Assembly: GCA_028681335.1 (NCBI GenBank)
Contig: JAQUIT010000013.1
Location: 62,001-126,000, forward strand
DNA from: Desulfuromonadaceae bacterium
GTDB taxonomy: Bacteria > Desulfobacterota > Desulfuromonadia > Geobacterales > Pseudopelobacteraceae
Reading direction: 5' to 3'
DNA: 64,000 nucleotides
Part shown: positions 16,806 through 26,302 of the stretch, one piece after another
How the letters are laid out: each line of letters opens with the position of its first letter
How positions within the stretch are numbered: position 1 is the stretch's first letter
Program-made: the position numbers and the translations under genes
The notes under the pieces: model-generated
Told to the model about the DNA's origin: nothing
The model's input: the letters and a program-made list of their open reading frames with translations, nothing else
The model's database searches: none

Positions 16806-18488
16806 TTACAGCTTTGCTACATGCCTTCCAGCCATATAGCCGAAGGTGTAACAACGCCCCAGTGACAGCCCGAAAACGGTGAGTGGATAGTCGACACCGC
16901 CATAAAAGCCGCCACCGAGGTTGCCGATCACGAACAGACCCTTGATAGGCTTGCCGTCGGCGTTGAGAGCCTGATGGTTTTCGTTGACGAGCATGCCGGA
17001 GCAGAGCGTTGAGATGCGCATCCTGCGATGGATGCCGTAGAATGGCGCCTTTTCGACCGGAATCAGGCGGTCGGCAGGCTTGCCGAAGTCGTCGTCCTTA
17101 CGGGAGGCACACAGTTCGTTGTAGCGTTTGACGCTCGCCACGAAAGTTGCGGGATCGCACTCGAGCTTCCTGGCGAGTTCCTCAAGCGTGTCGGCAACGT
17201 GCGTATTAACCAGTGAATCAAACACGCCATGCTTCGGAGCAGGGTCATCGGGCATATAATTTTTCAGCCCCTCCGGCGGAACCAGCTTACCCGGCCAGGT
17301 TGCGGCCTGCGTCATGTAGTTTGAATCGAACACCTGTGAATAGTGTCCGGCGTTCTCGGCATCTCGCAGGTAGTTGTTGTACAAGGACATGTCGACAGTC
17401 TCGTTCACGAACCGCTTGCCCTTACGATTGACTGACAGAAACGGCATGTCGCACATGGATGCCGGACCTGCATCAAAATCGTGCAGCATCTTGGTGTGAC
17501 CAATGGGCTCGATCACGCCGCCCGCCCAGTAGGCCAGGGCAAAGCCGTCGCCGGTCCTGTCCATCTGCTTGCGGCCGAAGTGTTTCAAGTCGGGGATGAA
17601 ATAGTTACACATCGCCTCATTGTTCTGATAATCGCCGGTCGCCAGGATGACGCCTTTCCTGGCAAGGAACTTCGTATATTTGCCGTCCCTCCCCTTGGCG
17701 ATGACACCGATAACTTCACCGGCTTTGCCATGGACCAGCTGTTGGGCAGGCATGTTGAAGAAAAACTGGACACCGGCTTTCTCAGCTGTCTTGGCCAAAG
17801 CGCGCATGCCGTCACCGGTGGTATAAGGCTTCGGGCCGAAAAATGACGTAACGTAATTCACTGTGTAGCCATTGACTGTACGAATACCGCGCTGTGGAGC
17901 GCTGCCCTGATCAACGACCGGCGAACCACCCTTTTTGGCACGGTCAATGACCCAGCTGACGGCCTCGCCGGAGTTGTACGCCCATTGTCTGAGGAGTGCG
18001 GGATTGCAGCGATGGTTGTTGTCATTCATGAGTTTTGCAACTAACGCCTCGATACCGGCCTTATCACTCGTCGCCAGAACGATGCCGGAACCGGTGTTAC
18101 CCTGGGAAACAGGCATGGGATGTTTCTGAATCACCGCGACCTTGGCACCGTTCTCGGCAGCTGAGAGAGCTGCCGGGACTCCTGACGCACCTGCGCCGAC
18201 AACAATCACATCGAATGTCAGCGTGGTTTTGATGTCCTTGGCCGCAATCGGCTTCGGCTTGGGCATAAAGTTAAGTGTCGCACCACCGTCAGAGCTCTTG
18301 GCGAACTCCTTACTACTGTCCGCAGCCTCTGCATTCTTTGCCGTCACGCTGCCAAGCCCAAGCAAACCGACACCCGCTGCGCCTAGCGCCGTGCGTGACA
18401 GGAAGCTTCGCCGTGAGATACCGCGTTCAAGCACGTCCTCTGTGTATTGATCCATTCCCTTTTCATCCTGCGAATTGTCTTTACTCAT
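16806..18488 (-). CDS. Tat-exported FAD-dependent reductase (fumarate/methacrylate reductase-like)
   Basis: A 560-residue flavoprotein with Tat signal RRSFLSRTALGAAG, an FAD dinucleotide-binding site DVIVVGAGASGVPAALSAAE near residue 100, GVILATGDY, and a C-terminal FAD site LFVIGNLGGGFYGGVDYP then GLSLGRCYTFGYMAGR. It belongs to the fumarate-reductase/urocanate/methacrylate reductase superfamily but lacks the attached haem domain; the separate tetrahaem cytochrome fills that role. The closing VDYPLTVFGLSLGR differs from true fumarate reductases, so another unsaturated acid is likely. ATG at 18488 behind AAAGGAG. Sigma-54 promoter at 18555-18570, divergent from the XylR-type activator. Confidence 0.85.
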   Translation of the reverse strand: MSKDNSQDEKGMDQYTEDVLERGISRRSFLSRTALGAAGVGLLGLGSVTAKNAEAADSSKEFAKSSDGGATLNFMPKPKPIAAKDIKTTLTFDVIVVGAGASGVPAALSAAENGAKVAVIQKHPMPVSQGNTGSGIVLATSDKAGIEALVAKLMNDNNHRCNPALLRQWAYNSGEAVSWVIDRAKKGGSPVVDQGSAPQRGIRTVNGYTVNYVTSFFGPKPYTTGDGMRALAKTAEKAGVQFFFNMPAQQLVHGKAGEVIGVIAKGRDGKYTKFLARKGVILATGDYQNNEAMCNYFIPDLKHFGRKQMDRTGDGFALAYWAGGVIEPIGHTKMLHDFDAGPASMCDMPFLSVNRKGKRFVNETVDMSLYNNYLRDAENAGHYSQVFDSNYMTQAATWPGKLVPPEGLKNYMPDDPAPKHGVFDSLVNTHVADTLEELARKLECDPATFVASVKRYNELCASRKDDDFGKPADRLIPVEKAPFYGIHRRMRISTLCSGMLVNENHQALNADGKPIKGLFVIGNLGGGFYGGVDYPLTVFGLSLGRCYTFGYMAGRHVAKL

Positions 18489-18554
18489 CCTTTTTTCTCC
18501 TTTCTTTTGTTGATTCACCCGCATTCCCTCGGTTATCGGTATCACAGGAGTAAG

Positions 18555-18570
18555 AGCACTTACTGTGCCA
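18555..18570 (-). promoter_or_regulatory. Sigma-54 promoter of the flavoprotein operon
   Basis: On the minus strand TGGCACAGTAAGTGCT has GG and GC at the correct -24/-12 spacing, with one departure from TTGCW. It lies 67 bp before the flavoprotein ATG. Confidence 0.75.
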
Positions 18571-18655
18571 CACGCATAACATGCTGAAACAATAGCGTTT
18601 TTAACTTACCACGCAAACAAACCATTGCCAAAATCGATCACTATGATAGACTGCA

Positions 18656-18668
18656 GATCAATTTGATC
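18656..18668. promoter_or_regulatory. Palindromic activator site between flavoprotein and activator 1
   Basis: GATCAATTTGATC is a perfect palindrome around one central base and shares the ATCAA-TTGAT core with the sites upstream of the other sigma-54 promoters. It is about 86 bp from the -24 box on the flavoprotein side and overlaps the leader of the activator gene, so it could also autoregulate. Confidence 0.6.
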
Positions 18669-18681
18669 GACGGGAGGTTTC

Positions 18682-20301
18682 ATGCAGGCAAAAGACTTGG
18701 ATCTGAGGGAGCTTCTTTCGTTTACGCCGGAAGGTGGGGTAATGCACTTCATGGGACGGAGGGTGCTCATGTTCGATGCGGTTGCTCTGGGCCTGCTGCG
18801 AAAAGAGCTCATAGAATCGATGGGTATTTCCGCCGCTCGCAGCATTCTGACACGCTTCGGCTATGCACACGGCAGACGGACTGCAGAAAGTTTAAAGGAA
18901 GAGTTCCCAAAGCTGTTTGCCGATAGCTGGACCGGTCCGAAGCTGCACATGCTGCACGGCATGATGGTCGCTGAAGGAGCCAAACGGAACGACGACAGCG
19001 GCGCGGCACCGCTGGTCGAATCCTTCTGGCACGAATCGTACGAAGCCGAGCAGCACCTGCTGCATCTTGGGCGGTCTGACATGTCGGTCTGCTGGACACT
19101 GACCGGCTTCGCAAGCGGCTACGTGTCATACTGGGCCGGCAAGGAAATCTACTTCATCGAAGACCGCTGTTGCGGGAAAGGTGATGCAGTCTGCCATGTG
19201 GAGGGACGCTCAAAGGAAAAATGGGGAGATAAGCTGGAGCCGCATCTGCCGTATTTTCAGTCTGAATCCGGTGATGAGATCTTTAAGAAACTGGCTGACA
19301 CCCTTAAAGAGACTGAGAAACGTTTGAAAAAACGACAACGACAACTGTCATGCCTGGATGATACGCCATGCGTTACGGCCCGTAGCGAAGCGATGCGCAA
19401 AACGTTAGACCTTACAAGACGGGTCGCCAAGGTTGAGTCCTCGGTTATCGTAACCGGAGAGAGTGGCGTAGGAAAAGAGCGGATCGCGCGGCTCATCCAC
19501 GACGAATCAGCACGTGCAGCCAGGCCGTTTATCGCCGTTAACTGCGGCGCATTAACGGAGACATTACTGGAAAGCGAGCTTTTCGGCCACGCAAAAGGCT
19601 CCTTTACCGGTGCTGACAAGGATAGTATAGGGCTTTTTGAAGCTGCTAACGGCGGGACATTATTTCTGGACGAGATCGGCGAGGTATCGCCAGGAATGCA
19701 GGTAAAGCTGCTGCGAGCCTTGCAAGAGAGGGAGATCCGGCGAGTGGGTGAAAACAAACCACGCGCCGTAGACATTCGGATTGTTGCCGCTACAAATCGA
19801 AATTTGGTAGAGGAAGTACTGGCAGGACGTTTTCGGCAGGACCTCTTCTATCGCCTGCGCGTCATCGAGATAAAAGTTCCCCCGCTTCGCGAAAGAACCG
19901 AAGACATTTTACCGCTTGCCCGGATCTTCCTCGAAGAAGCGTCTCGCAGGGCCGGCAATAAAGTGACAGGTTTTACTCCCGAAGCCGCCGACCAGTTACT
20001 CCGCTATGATTGGCCCGGCAATATCCGGGAGCTGCAAAACGCCGTTGAGCATGCAGTGGCAATTTGCATCGGCAGCAGGGCCACTCTTGGGGATCTACCT
20101 GAAGAGCTGCGCCCTGCCCTGCCAAAAGCAACGGTTGTCGGCTCCATTCGCCACCTCGAAGACATCGAAAGGGAGTACGTTCTCGCAGCCATGCGCGCCA
20201 CAGGAAACAACAGAAACCGCACGGCAGCCGAGCTCAACATCGGCATTGCCACACTTTATAGAAAGCTGAAGGGGTATGAAAAGGCTGGGCATACTGTTTG
20301 A
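18682..20301 (+). CDS. XylR/DmpR-type sigma-54 activator 1
   Basis: A 539-residue NtrC-family activator: an N-terminal XylR_N ligand-sensing domain (about 5-105), a V4R domain (about 110-185, with [14 protein letters not shown]), a coiled linker, an AAA+ domain with Walker A GESGVGKE and sigma-54 contact loop GSFTGA, Walker B LFLDEIGE, and a C-terminal Fis-type helix-turn-helix ([19 protein letters not shown]). Relatives sense aromatic compounds directly and de-repress ATPase activity. It is divergent from the flavoprotein operon. Paralogue at 23992-25626. Confidence 0.93.
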   Translation: MQAKDLDLRELLSFTPEGGVMHFMGRRVLMFDAVALGLLRKELIESMGISAARSILTRFGYAHGRRTAESLKEEFPKLFADSWTGPKLHMLHGMMVAEGAKRNDDSGAAPLVESFWHESYEAEQHLLHLGRSDMSVCWTLTGFASGYVSYWAGKEIYFIEDRCCGKGDAVCHVEGRSKEKWGDKLEPHLPYFQSESGDEIFKKLADTLKETEKRLKKRQRQLSCLDDTPCVTARSEAMRKTLDLTRRVAKVESSVIVTGESGVGKERIARLIHDESARAARPFIAVNCGALTETLLESELFGHAKGSFTGADKDSIGLFEAANGGTLFLDEIGEVSPGMQVKLLRALQEREIRRVGENKPRAVDIRIVAATNRNLVEEVLAGRFRQDLFYRLRVIEIKVPPLRERTEDILPLARIFLEEASRRAGNKVTGFTPEAADQLLRYDWPGNIRELQNAVEHAVAICIGSRATLGDLPEELRPALPKATVVGSIRHLEDIEREYVLAAMRATGNNRNRTAAELNIGIATLYRKLKGYEKAGHTV

Positions 20302-20387
20302 TGGCCACCCTTTTCCCGCACTTCCAGCCGACTGCCTAACATCAGTAGATAAGACCGCCAGACGTCAACAGAATCAATACCCGGTCC

Positions 20388-21299
20388 TCAGGACAGAGCC
20401 GACCGGTAGATTTTCATTGCCAACCAGGCATCAACCGAATAGAAAAAGATCCCGCACCAGATCAACATAAAACTGCAGAGGTTCGATAAGGTAAACAGTT
20501 CGTTATAGACTAATACTGCCAACAAAAATTGCAGTGTCGGCGCAAGATACTGGAGGAAACCGACCGTGGCCAGTTTCAGACGACGTGCTGCTGTGGCAAA
20601 AAGCAAAAGTGGAACCGCTGTAACAATGCCGGAAAACATGAGCAGGCTGTTTATTTTGATGCCGGACAGGGGAAATGAACCGGCTCCATTGAGGGAGACA
20701 AAAACCAGGTAAGCGACTGCAACGGGAGCCACCAGAAGTGTTTCAACCGTCAGTCCGACCAGTGCATCAACCGCTACTATTTTTCGAAGCAGCCCATAAC
20801 AGCTAAACGTCAAAGCCAGAGTCAGTGCGGCCCAGGGAATGTGACCAAATTGCACGGTGATGAGCAGAACGCCACATGTGGCCAACAGCAGGCCAAATAG
20901 TTGCATTCTGCGCAGGCGCTCTTTCAAAAACAGAAATCCCAGAAAAACACTGAAGAAGGGGGTAATAAAATACCCGAGACTGGCCTGTAAGATTTGGGCA
21001 TGGTCAATGGCAATTACGAATATCAGCCAGTTAGCTGCTATCAGAAATGCCGTTGTCACTAAAATCAGCAACGTACGTCGACTCTTCAGAGCAGTCCACA
21101 CATCTGCCGACCGCCCCCACACAAGGATCAACAGGAAGAGGAAGAGTAAAGACCAAACGACCCGGTGCGCAACCACTTGCAGTGACGGGACACTTCCCAG
21201 AGACTTAAAATAGACAGGAAAGCCCCCCCACATCAGGTAGGCCAGAATACCGCACCCAAGACCCACTCCAGCTTCTTTGTCTTTAGATATGGATGACAC
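20388..21299 (-). CDS. rarD: RarD-like EamA-family permease
   Basis: A 303-residue, ten-helix drug/metabolite transporter. GILAYLMWGGFPVYFK at the N terminus and the LQASLGYFITPFFSVFLGF segment are typical of the RarD branch of EamA permeases. Substrate unknown. It converges on activator 1, separated by 86 bp, and has no evident link to the redox module. Confidence 0.85.
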   Translation of the reverse strand: MSSISKDKEAGVGLGCGILAYLMWGGFPVYFKSLGSVPSLQVVAHRVVWSLLFLFLLILVWGRSADVWTALKSRRTLLILVTTAFLIAANWLIFVIAIDHAQILQASLGYFITPFFSVFLGFLFLKERLRRMQLFGLLLATCGVLLITVQFGHIPWAALTLALTFSCYGLLRKIVAVDALVGLTVETLLVAPVAVAYLVFVSLNGAGSFPLSGIKINSLLMFSGIVTAVPLLLFATAARRLKLATVGFLQYLAPTLQFLLAVLVYNELFTLSNLCSFMLIWCGIFFYSVDAWLAMKIYRSALS

Positions 21300-21479
21300 T
21301 ATGAGCCTTTATGTACAATGAATTATAAGATCGTCTCCCTGGTTTACCGAATGCTCAAGGGACATGAAATGGCTGTTCATACTGTTTAATGACCAGCGCA
21401 CAAACATGGCTGATTTACCGCATTTTCAGCAATTACACGCACAAATAAAGCCGAAGAGAGACGACGCCTTATAGTTTGC

Positions 21480-21761
21480 CTATATGATCGCCGGTGTACC
21501 ATACTCCTTCAATACTTCTGCCGGGACAAGGAATTCACGGCAAGGCTTACCCTTTTCCCCCAATTCGAATTCCAAGACCGCCTCTTCAGGCACTTCAATC
21601 AACAGCTGTGATTCTCCACCGGACAATATGCTGCTATCAACGGGTGAATCCGAAAACCAGACTCCTGCAAAAAAAGTTTTATCCATAAAAAAACCATCCG
21701 AATCCGTAAAACCGTTCTTTAAAATTTCCTCTCCCGCTGGTGTCAGATGATACAGTTTCAT
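21480..21761 (-). CDS. Small protein of unknown function
   Basis: 93 residues, acidic, no signal or membrane segment. The opening KLYHLTPAGEEILKNGF followed by GVWFSDSPVD resembles, at motif level only, the substrate-pocket strands of ADP-ribosyltransferase/KptA-like proteins; catalytic residues cannot be confirmed. It lies 72 bp downstream of the Mrp gene and may share its transcript. Confidence 0.6.
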   Translation of the reverse strand: MKLYHLTPAGEEILKNGFTDSDGFFMDKTFFAGVWFSDSPVDSSILSGGESQLLIEVPEEAVLEFELGEKGKPCREFLVPAEVLKEYGTPAII

Positions 21762-21833
21762 ACCGTTCCCCCTTCTGTTTTTATTATTCTCACTTTTTCG
21801 GAAACACCTTTAAACCACTACACACTACTACTT

Positions 21834-22748
21834 TCACGAGCAACAGCTACCTCCACCCGTACATCCTTGAACGTTGCTGCCATCGCAACAGGAACCACTT
21901 TTTTCAGTATGCTGCAGGTCAAGATAGATCGCTTTAAGACGCTCGACAATTTCGTCAAATCTGGTCGATGTTTCGGTCTTTGGGTACGACTGCAGGTAGG
22001 GCCTTTCTTCGTCTCCACATTTGACGATACCCGCATCAAGCGGGATTGCCCCCAGATAGGGAACATCAAACTTCTGGGACAGTTTATACCCGCCTCCGGA
22101 AGAAAAGATATCAGACTCAGCCTGGCAATGCGGGCAGATATAACCGCTCATATTTTCTATGATTCCTGTTATCGGCAGGTCAAGCTTCCTGCAGAAGGTG
22201 ATCGACTTTTCCACGTCAATCGTCGCCATCTGCTGGGGAGTGGTTACTATAATCGCACTTGCTCTGCCGGTGCTAAGCAGCTGGACAACAGAGAGCGGCT
22301 CGTCGCCGGTTCCGGGTGGACAATCAACAACAAGGCAATCCAGATCCCCCCAGGCCACATTCTCAATAAACTGACGGATGATGCCCGCCTTGGCCGGTCC
22401 TCGCACAATCACGGCATCTTCACTGTTGTTGAGCATGAAACCCATCGAAACAACCTTTAAACCGTTAAACACCTCGTGCGGGATAATTTCGTTTCCCCCA
22501 ACAATGACTTTCTCCTGCGCCAGTCCCAACATCTTGGGTACGCTGGGGCCGTGAATGTCAACGTCCAGAATTCCTGTTCTCAACCCATGCATTGAAAGAC
22601 TCAAGGCAAGATTTACCGCCACCGTGCTCTTGCCTACGCCGCCTTTCCCCGACATTACGACAAAGGTATGTTTGATTTTTCCGACCTTCAATTTGAGCGC
22701 CGTATTATCGGGACCGCAAGAAGACTGCTGACATGTTGCCTGTTCCAT
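21834..22748 (-). CDS. mrp: Mrp/ApbC-type Fe-S carrier P-loop ATPase
   Basis: A 304-residue P-loop ATPase with deviant Walker A SGKGGVGKST, switch DVDIHGPS, VDCPPGTGD and a central CPHC pair that would hold a bridging [4Fe-4S] cluster for delivery. Extra cysteines at both ends (QQSSCG; CC, C and CC at the C terminus) are unusual. The ATG at 22748 follows GGAGATGG. It is preceded by the hemerythrin gene; the sigma-54 promoter at 23580-23595 may drive both. It could supply clusters to the Fe-S-rich Mo enzymes (inference). Confidence 0.9.
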   Translation of the reverse strand: MEQATCQQSSCGPDNTALKLKVGKIKHTFVVMSGKGGVGKSTVAVNLALSLSMHGLRTGILDVDIHGPSVPKMLGLAQEKVIVGGNEIIPHEVFNGLKVVSMGFMLNNSEDAVIVRGPAKAGIIRQFIENVAWGDLDCLVVDCPPGTGDEPLSVVQLLSTGRASAIIVTTPQQMATIDVEKSITFCRKLDLPITGIIENMSGYICPHCQAESDIFSSGGGYKLSQKFDVPYLGAIPLDAGIVKCGDEERPYLQSYPKTETSTRFDEIVERLKAIYLDLQHTEKSGSCCDGSNVQGCTGGGSCCS

Positions 22749-22872
22749 AATTCCATCTCCGTTTTTCATAATTTGCTGTAAATCTGCCATAGTGGCTGAC
22801 AGGCAGTGGAACCGGGCGCATATTCCAGAACTGACAATACATATTTTATTCTTCAAACCTCACGGTAAAACC

Positions 22873-23325
22873 TTAAATATCACCGACTCCGACAGGGGAG
22901 GATACCAGAAAATCCTCAAATCCCTGGTCATGCAACTGGATATGCATCAACCAGAGCAGACGGAGATTGGTCAACTCTTCGAGCAACACATTCTGGCCGT
23001 TTGTAAAGCGTTGGCTAAGATCATCGGTAATTACAAACAGGTAATAGTGGTGGTTGCGGTGCCTTGTCTCGTGTGGATACCTCATCAGCGCCATGTAGTT
23101 ATTCTCAAGCCCGATGTGGCCCATCATTACGTCCAGCAGGTGGTCCAGTTCCGTTACTATTCTACGGCCCGGTTGCCGACGAACCAATTCGACCACTACG
23201 TCCAGTTGGCCAATGATGTTCCGATAGCGGCTGTCGTAGTTCAGCTTAAACGCTGCAAATTCCGGGGTTCCGGTCGGCACGGCAGAGAAATGATTATTAT
23301 GGTGTCCGTATGGGTGCGGTTCCAT
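22873..23325 (-). CDS. Hemerythrin-like protein
   Basis: A 150-residue helical protein with hemerythrin-type metal ligands: an early helix with IIGQLDVVVEL, HIGLENNYMALMRYP, the HETRHRNHHYYLF helix and a final WLMHIQLHDQGFEDFL. Bacterial hemerythrins bind O2 or NO at a di-iron site and protect or sense. The N terminus is His-rich (EPHPYGHHNNH). The ATG at 23325 has AAAGGAG upstream; further in-frame codons to 23451 do not resemble the family. Confidence 0.8.
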   Translation of the reverse strand: MEPHPYGHHNNHFSAVPTGTPEFAAFKLNYDSRYRNIIGQLDVVVELVRRQPGRRIVTELDHLLDVMMGHIGLENNYMALMRYPHETRHRNHHYYLFVITDDLSQRFTNGQNVLLEELTNLRLLWLMHIQLHDQGFEDFLVSSPVGVGDI

Positions 23326-23991
23326 GCCAAACTCCTTTGTGGTGTTAGCACGCCAGCAGGTGGCCATTTTTGTACTGTTGGCCCACAGGTGGCGAATGCC
23401 CGCTCCGGCGGCCGGAATCATGAGGTATATGAAGTCAACCACTTGGCACAACTTCTTGGCTATTCATGATTGCACTTCCAACCTCCCACCTCCAGTAATC
23501 TCCATCACGGACTTGCACCAAAGCACCCAGCTCACCCTGTCACTCGTTTTCAGTATTCGAATGTCCGCAATACATCTAGAGCATCTACCGTGCCAACCAG
23601 TAACATACTTGATTTGTTTGTGATTTTTTTATTTAAATCACTTTCTAACTTATTTTTTTATCATTTTGGTAATGCGATTATTATTTTGATCCAGCAGATT
23701 AAAAGGGAAGCCCAAACAAGGCGGCACGCAACCTCTGAGATAATTGGCGAGATAGCTGCGGCAAGCCTGGAGAGCTGCCGCAGGTCCTGCTAAAACGGGA
23801 GAAATGACGTTGGATGGAAACAAGCAGAAGAGGTACGGTAGCCGAGCCAAAACAGGAGTTGCGCGCTTTTGCAAAAACAGAAGAAATAAAGGATACACAC
23901 TTGATGGCTTGAGCGCACAAACCATCAAGAAGTCGCATGAACGGGAAAACGGGGCAGATTCAATCAGAAGCGCGGAAAGGACAGACCGACA
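23326..23991. other. Intergenic region between hemerythrin and activator 2
   Basis: About 660 bases without a supported gene. It holds a sigma-54 promoter (23580-23595, minus), a hairpin CTGCGGCA/TGCCGCAG near 23755-23784, and another CTTGATGG/CCATCAAG at 23902-23931 just beyond the 3' end of activator 2. Short frames here have no family resemblance. Confidence 0.5.
23580..23595 (-). promoter_or_regulatory. Sigma-54 promoter candidate for hemerythrin-mrp
   Basis: Minus-strand TGGCACGGTAGATGCT has perfect -24 TGGCAC and correctly spaced GC at -12. The next gene start is 255 bp away, so the leader would be long. The enhancer site is not obvious. Confidence 0.6.
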
Positions 23992-25626
23992 CTACACTAC
24001 CTCATCCTCCTGTTCATACTCTTTGAGCTTCCGGTAGAGGGTGGCCAAACCGATGTCCAGATGCGAGGCAGCCAGAACTTTGTTGTCCCCAACGGCGCGC
24101 AAAACCCCCAGAATATAGTCGCGCTCTATTTCACCCAGAGGACGAATGTTTTCCGACACCACCGGCTTCAATGACTGGGAGCGTAATTCGTAAGGCAAAT
24201 CATCGACATCTATCTGACAACTCTGGGTCATGGCAACAGCGTGCTCAACAGCATTTTGTAACTCACGGACATTACCGGGCCATTGATAGCTCAGCAACTG
24301 GTCAGCGGCCTTCACCGTGAAGTTCATTGCGCTACACTTGCTATTACGCGTGTATTTACTCAGAAAAAAACGTGCCAGTGGCAGAATATCTTCATGACGT
24401 TCACGCAACGGCGGCACATGTAATTCGATCACTCGCAGACGGTAATAAAGATCCTGGCGGAAATTGCCGGCTGCAATTTCATCCACCAGGTTACGATTAG
24501 TTGCAGCAAGAACCCGCACATTGATTGGCCGCGGCTTGTTTTCCCCCACACGCCGCACCTCGCGCTCCTGCAGAGCACGCAGCAGCTTTACCTGCATCCC
24601 CGGCGACACCTCACCGACCTCGTCAAGAAACAGCGTCCCTCCGATAGCCGCTTCAAAAAGTCCGACCCGGTCCTTATCGGCACCCGTAAAGGAACCTTTC
24701 ACATGCCCGAAAAGCTCACTTTCCAGCAATGTTTCCGTCAATGCACCGCAGTTAACAGCAACAAAAGCCCGCGACCCACGAGCTGACTGATCGTGAATGA
24801 AACGGGCCATAAGTTCTTTGCCGACACCACTATCACCTGTTATCAGCACCGTAGATTCAACCTTGGCAACACGCCAGGCAATATCAACAGTATGCCGCAT
24901 TGTCTGGCTTCGGGCCATTACAAATGAAGAGGTTTCATCGTCTTCCATAAAAGCAAGCTGCTTTTGTTTCTTCTTCAAGCGTTTTTCCGCATTGAGAAGT
25001 TTCTCGTTCAGCTCTCTCAACACTGATGTGGAATGCTCGAGATTGTAGTAGACAAGTTCGGACTCGAACTCCGGCCCCCAATTCTCCTTGAAGCGCGCCG
25101 ACACATGACAGACGGCATCCCCTTTCCCGACGCATTTATCCTCAATAAAAACGACTTCGCGCCCTTCAACATAGGACGAGTACCCACTGGCAAAGGCTGT
25201 TTCCGTCCAGCAGACAGGCATATCCGACAGCCCCAAATGCAACAGATGCTGTTCCGCCTCGTAGCAGCCCTCCCACATTGAATCAATGAGCGGGGCATCG
25301 CCCTGACCGTCGGTTCGCGTATTGGTATGCACCCCAAGTTGCCCGGTCAAGGAATGGAGCTTGGACCCCGCGTACCCCTTCGATTCCGCCCATATGTCCG
25401 GCATATTCAAATGTATATTTCTGGCCGTCTGCCATCCGTTGGCATACCCCAGGCGAGTAAGAAAATTCCGGGCGCCGAACACCCCCAGCGTTTCGATAAG
25501 ATCCCTGCGAAGATTTCCGATTGCAAAAGCATTGAGCAAGAGGGCTCTCTCCCCCAGAACCTCAATTACTCCGCCTTCCGGCTTGAACGAAAGCAACTCC
25601 CGTAAGTCCAAATCTGCAAGATTCAT
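23992..25626 (-). CDS. XylR/DmpR-type sigma-54 activator 2
   Basis: A 544-residue paralogue of the 18682 activator with the same order: XylR_N (about 5-105), V4R (about 115-190, [16 protein letters not shown]), AAA+ with [22 protein letters not shown], and a Fis-type HTH ([21 protein letters not shown] region). Its sensing half is diverged from activator 1 while the ATPase is close, suggesting a different ligand. It is divergent from the CDGSH-porin operon, with the candidate enhancer right next to its start. Confidence 0.93.
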   Translation of the reverse strand: MNLADLDLRELLSFKPEGGVIEVLGERALLLNAFAIGNLRRDLIETLGVFGARNFLTRLGYANGWQTARNIHLNMPDIWAESKGYAGSKLHSLTGQLGVHTNTRTDGQGDAPLIDSMWEGCYEAEQHLLHLGLSDMPVCWTETAFASGYSSYVEGREVVFIEDKCVGKGDAVCHVSARFKENWGPEFESELVYYNLEHSTSVLRELNEKLLNAEKRLKKKQKQLAFMEDDETSSFVMARSQTMRHTVDIAWRVAKVESTVLITGDSGVGKELMARFIHDQSARGSRAFVAVNCGALTETLLESELFGHVKGSFTGADKDRVGLFEAAIGGTLFLDEVGEVSPGMQVKLLRALQEREVRRVGENKPRPINVRVLAATNRNLVDEIAAGNFRQDLYYRLRVIELHVPPLRERHEDILPLARFFLSKYTRNSKCSAMNFTVKAADQLLSYQWPGNVRELQNAVEHAVAMTQSCQIDVDDLPYELRSQSLKPVVSENIRPLGEIERDYILGVLRAVGDNKVLAASHLDIGLATLYRKLKEYEQEDEVV

Positions 25627-25650
25627 TACCTACCTCCAGTTTTTTTCATA

Positions 25651-25693
25651 TTGATAAACCGGATATCAAAACAAGAAGGCATTGTCTAGACAA
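25651..25693. promoter_or_regulatory. Activator sites between activator 2 and the CDGSH-porin operon
   Basis: TTGATAAACCGGATATCAA (25651-25669) is an inverted repeat followed by AAAACAAGAA, as at the other enhancers. TTGTCTAGACAA (25682-25693) is a perfect 12-bp palindrome. They lie 47-89 bp before the -24 box at 25740. Confidence 0.55.
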
Positions 25694-25739
25694 ATTTAAA
25701 TATCATCGCAATATCGGGTAGTTGCACACATGCACTAAG

Positions 25740-25755
25740 TGGCATGACTGATGCT
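25740..25755 (+). promoter_or_regulatory. Sigma-54 promoter of the CDGSH-porin operon
   Basis: TGGCATGACTGATGCT has GG and GC at the right positions with two departures from consensus. It is 139 bp before the CDGSH start. Confidence 0.6.
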
Positions 25756-25893
25756 ATGAAGGAGTGACAAACCAAACAACAATTTCAGCTCCGGAAAATC
25801 TTAAGTCCGGTAGTTCCTGCTAATACCCTTAGCAGAATCAAACCAACAGCGGATGGTACAGAATTTCCGCATATCAAAAGGAGGATGCAAAAT

Positions 25894-26241
25894 ATGTGTT
25901 TTAGACCAGCAGGAGTAAACAAACCACAGGAGTGCCCCAACTGCCACAAGAAACTTGCCCAATTAGGAGGAGTCAAGCAGAAGATCTGCCCGTTTTGCAA
26001 AACACCGCTCGGCGAAGAACCCAAGCCAGGCCCAATTGTTGTAGAGCTTGAGCCGGGTACCTATCTCCGCTGCGTCTGCGGGAAGTCAAAAAAGATGCCT
26101 TTCTGTGATGGCGCCCATGCAGCAACCGACAAAACACCTCTTTCATTCGAAGTAACAGAAAAGAAACAGGTGCACCTCTGCAACTGCGGCATGACTACCA
26201 ACCCACCATTCTGTGATGGCAAACACCAGAGCATCAAGTAG
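25894..26241 (+). CDS. CDGSH iron-sulfur protein with N-terminal zinc ribbon
   Basis: 115 residues. Two CDGSH [2Fe-2S] motifs are present: CVCGKSKKMPFCDGAH and CNCGMTTNPPFCDGKH, each with 3 Cys and 1 His ligands. The N-terminal part has two CxxC pairs (CPNC, CPFC), probably a zinc ribbon. The ATG at 25894 is preferred over the one at 25885, because AAAGGAGG abuts the latter and is 9 nt from the former. Role likely electron or cluster transfer; it precedes a porin under sigma-54 control. Confidence 0.85.
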   Translation: MCFRPAGVNKPQECPNCHKKLAQLGGVKQKICPFCKTPLGEEPKPGPIVVELEPGTYLRCVCGKSKKMPFCDGAHAATDKTPLSFEVTEKKQVHLCNCGMTTNPPFCDGKHQSIK

Positions 26242-26302
26242 GGATCAAACGAGTGGACTTAGTTTTAGAAATCGACACAACAAATGAAAGAGGAGGAAGT
26301 TC

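Noticed and set aside
21747..22460. 237-codon frame opposite the Mrp ATPase
   Set aside because: It is antisense to a well-supported P-loop gene and has no recognisable domain.
23699..23938. Small frames between hemerythrin and activator 2
   Set aside because: No ribosome sites or motifs; several overlap on both strands.
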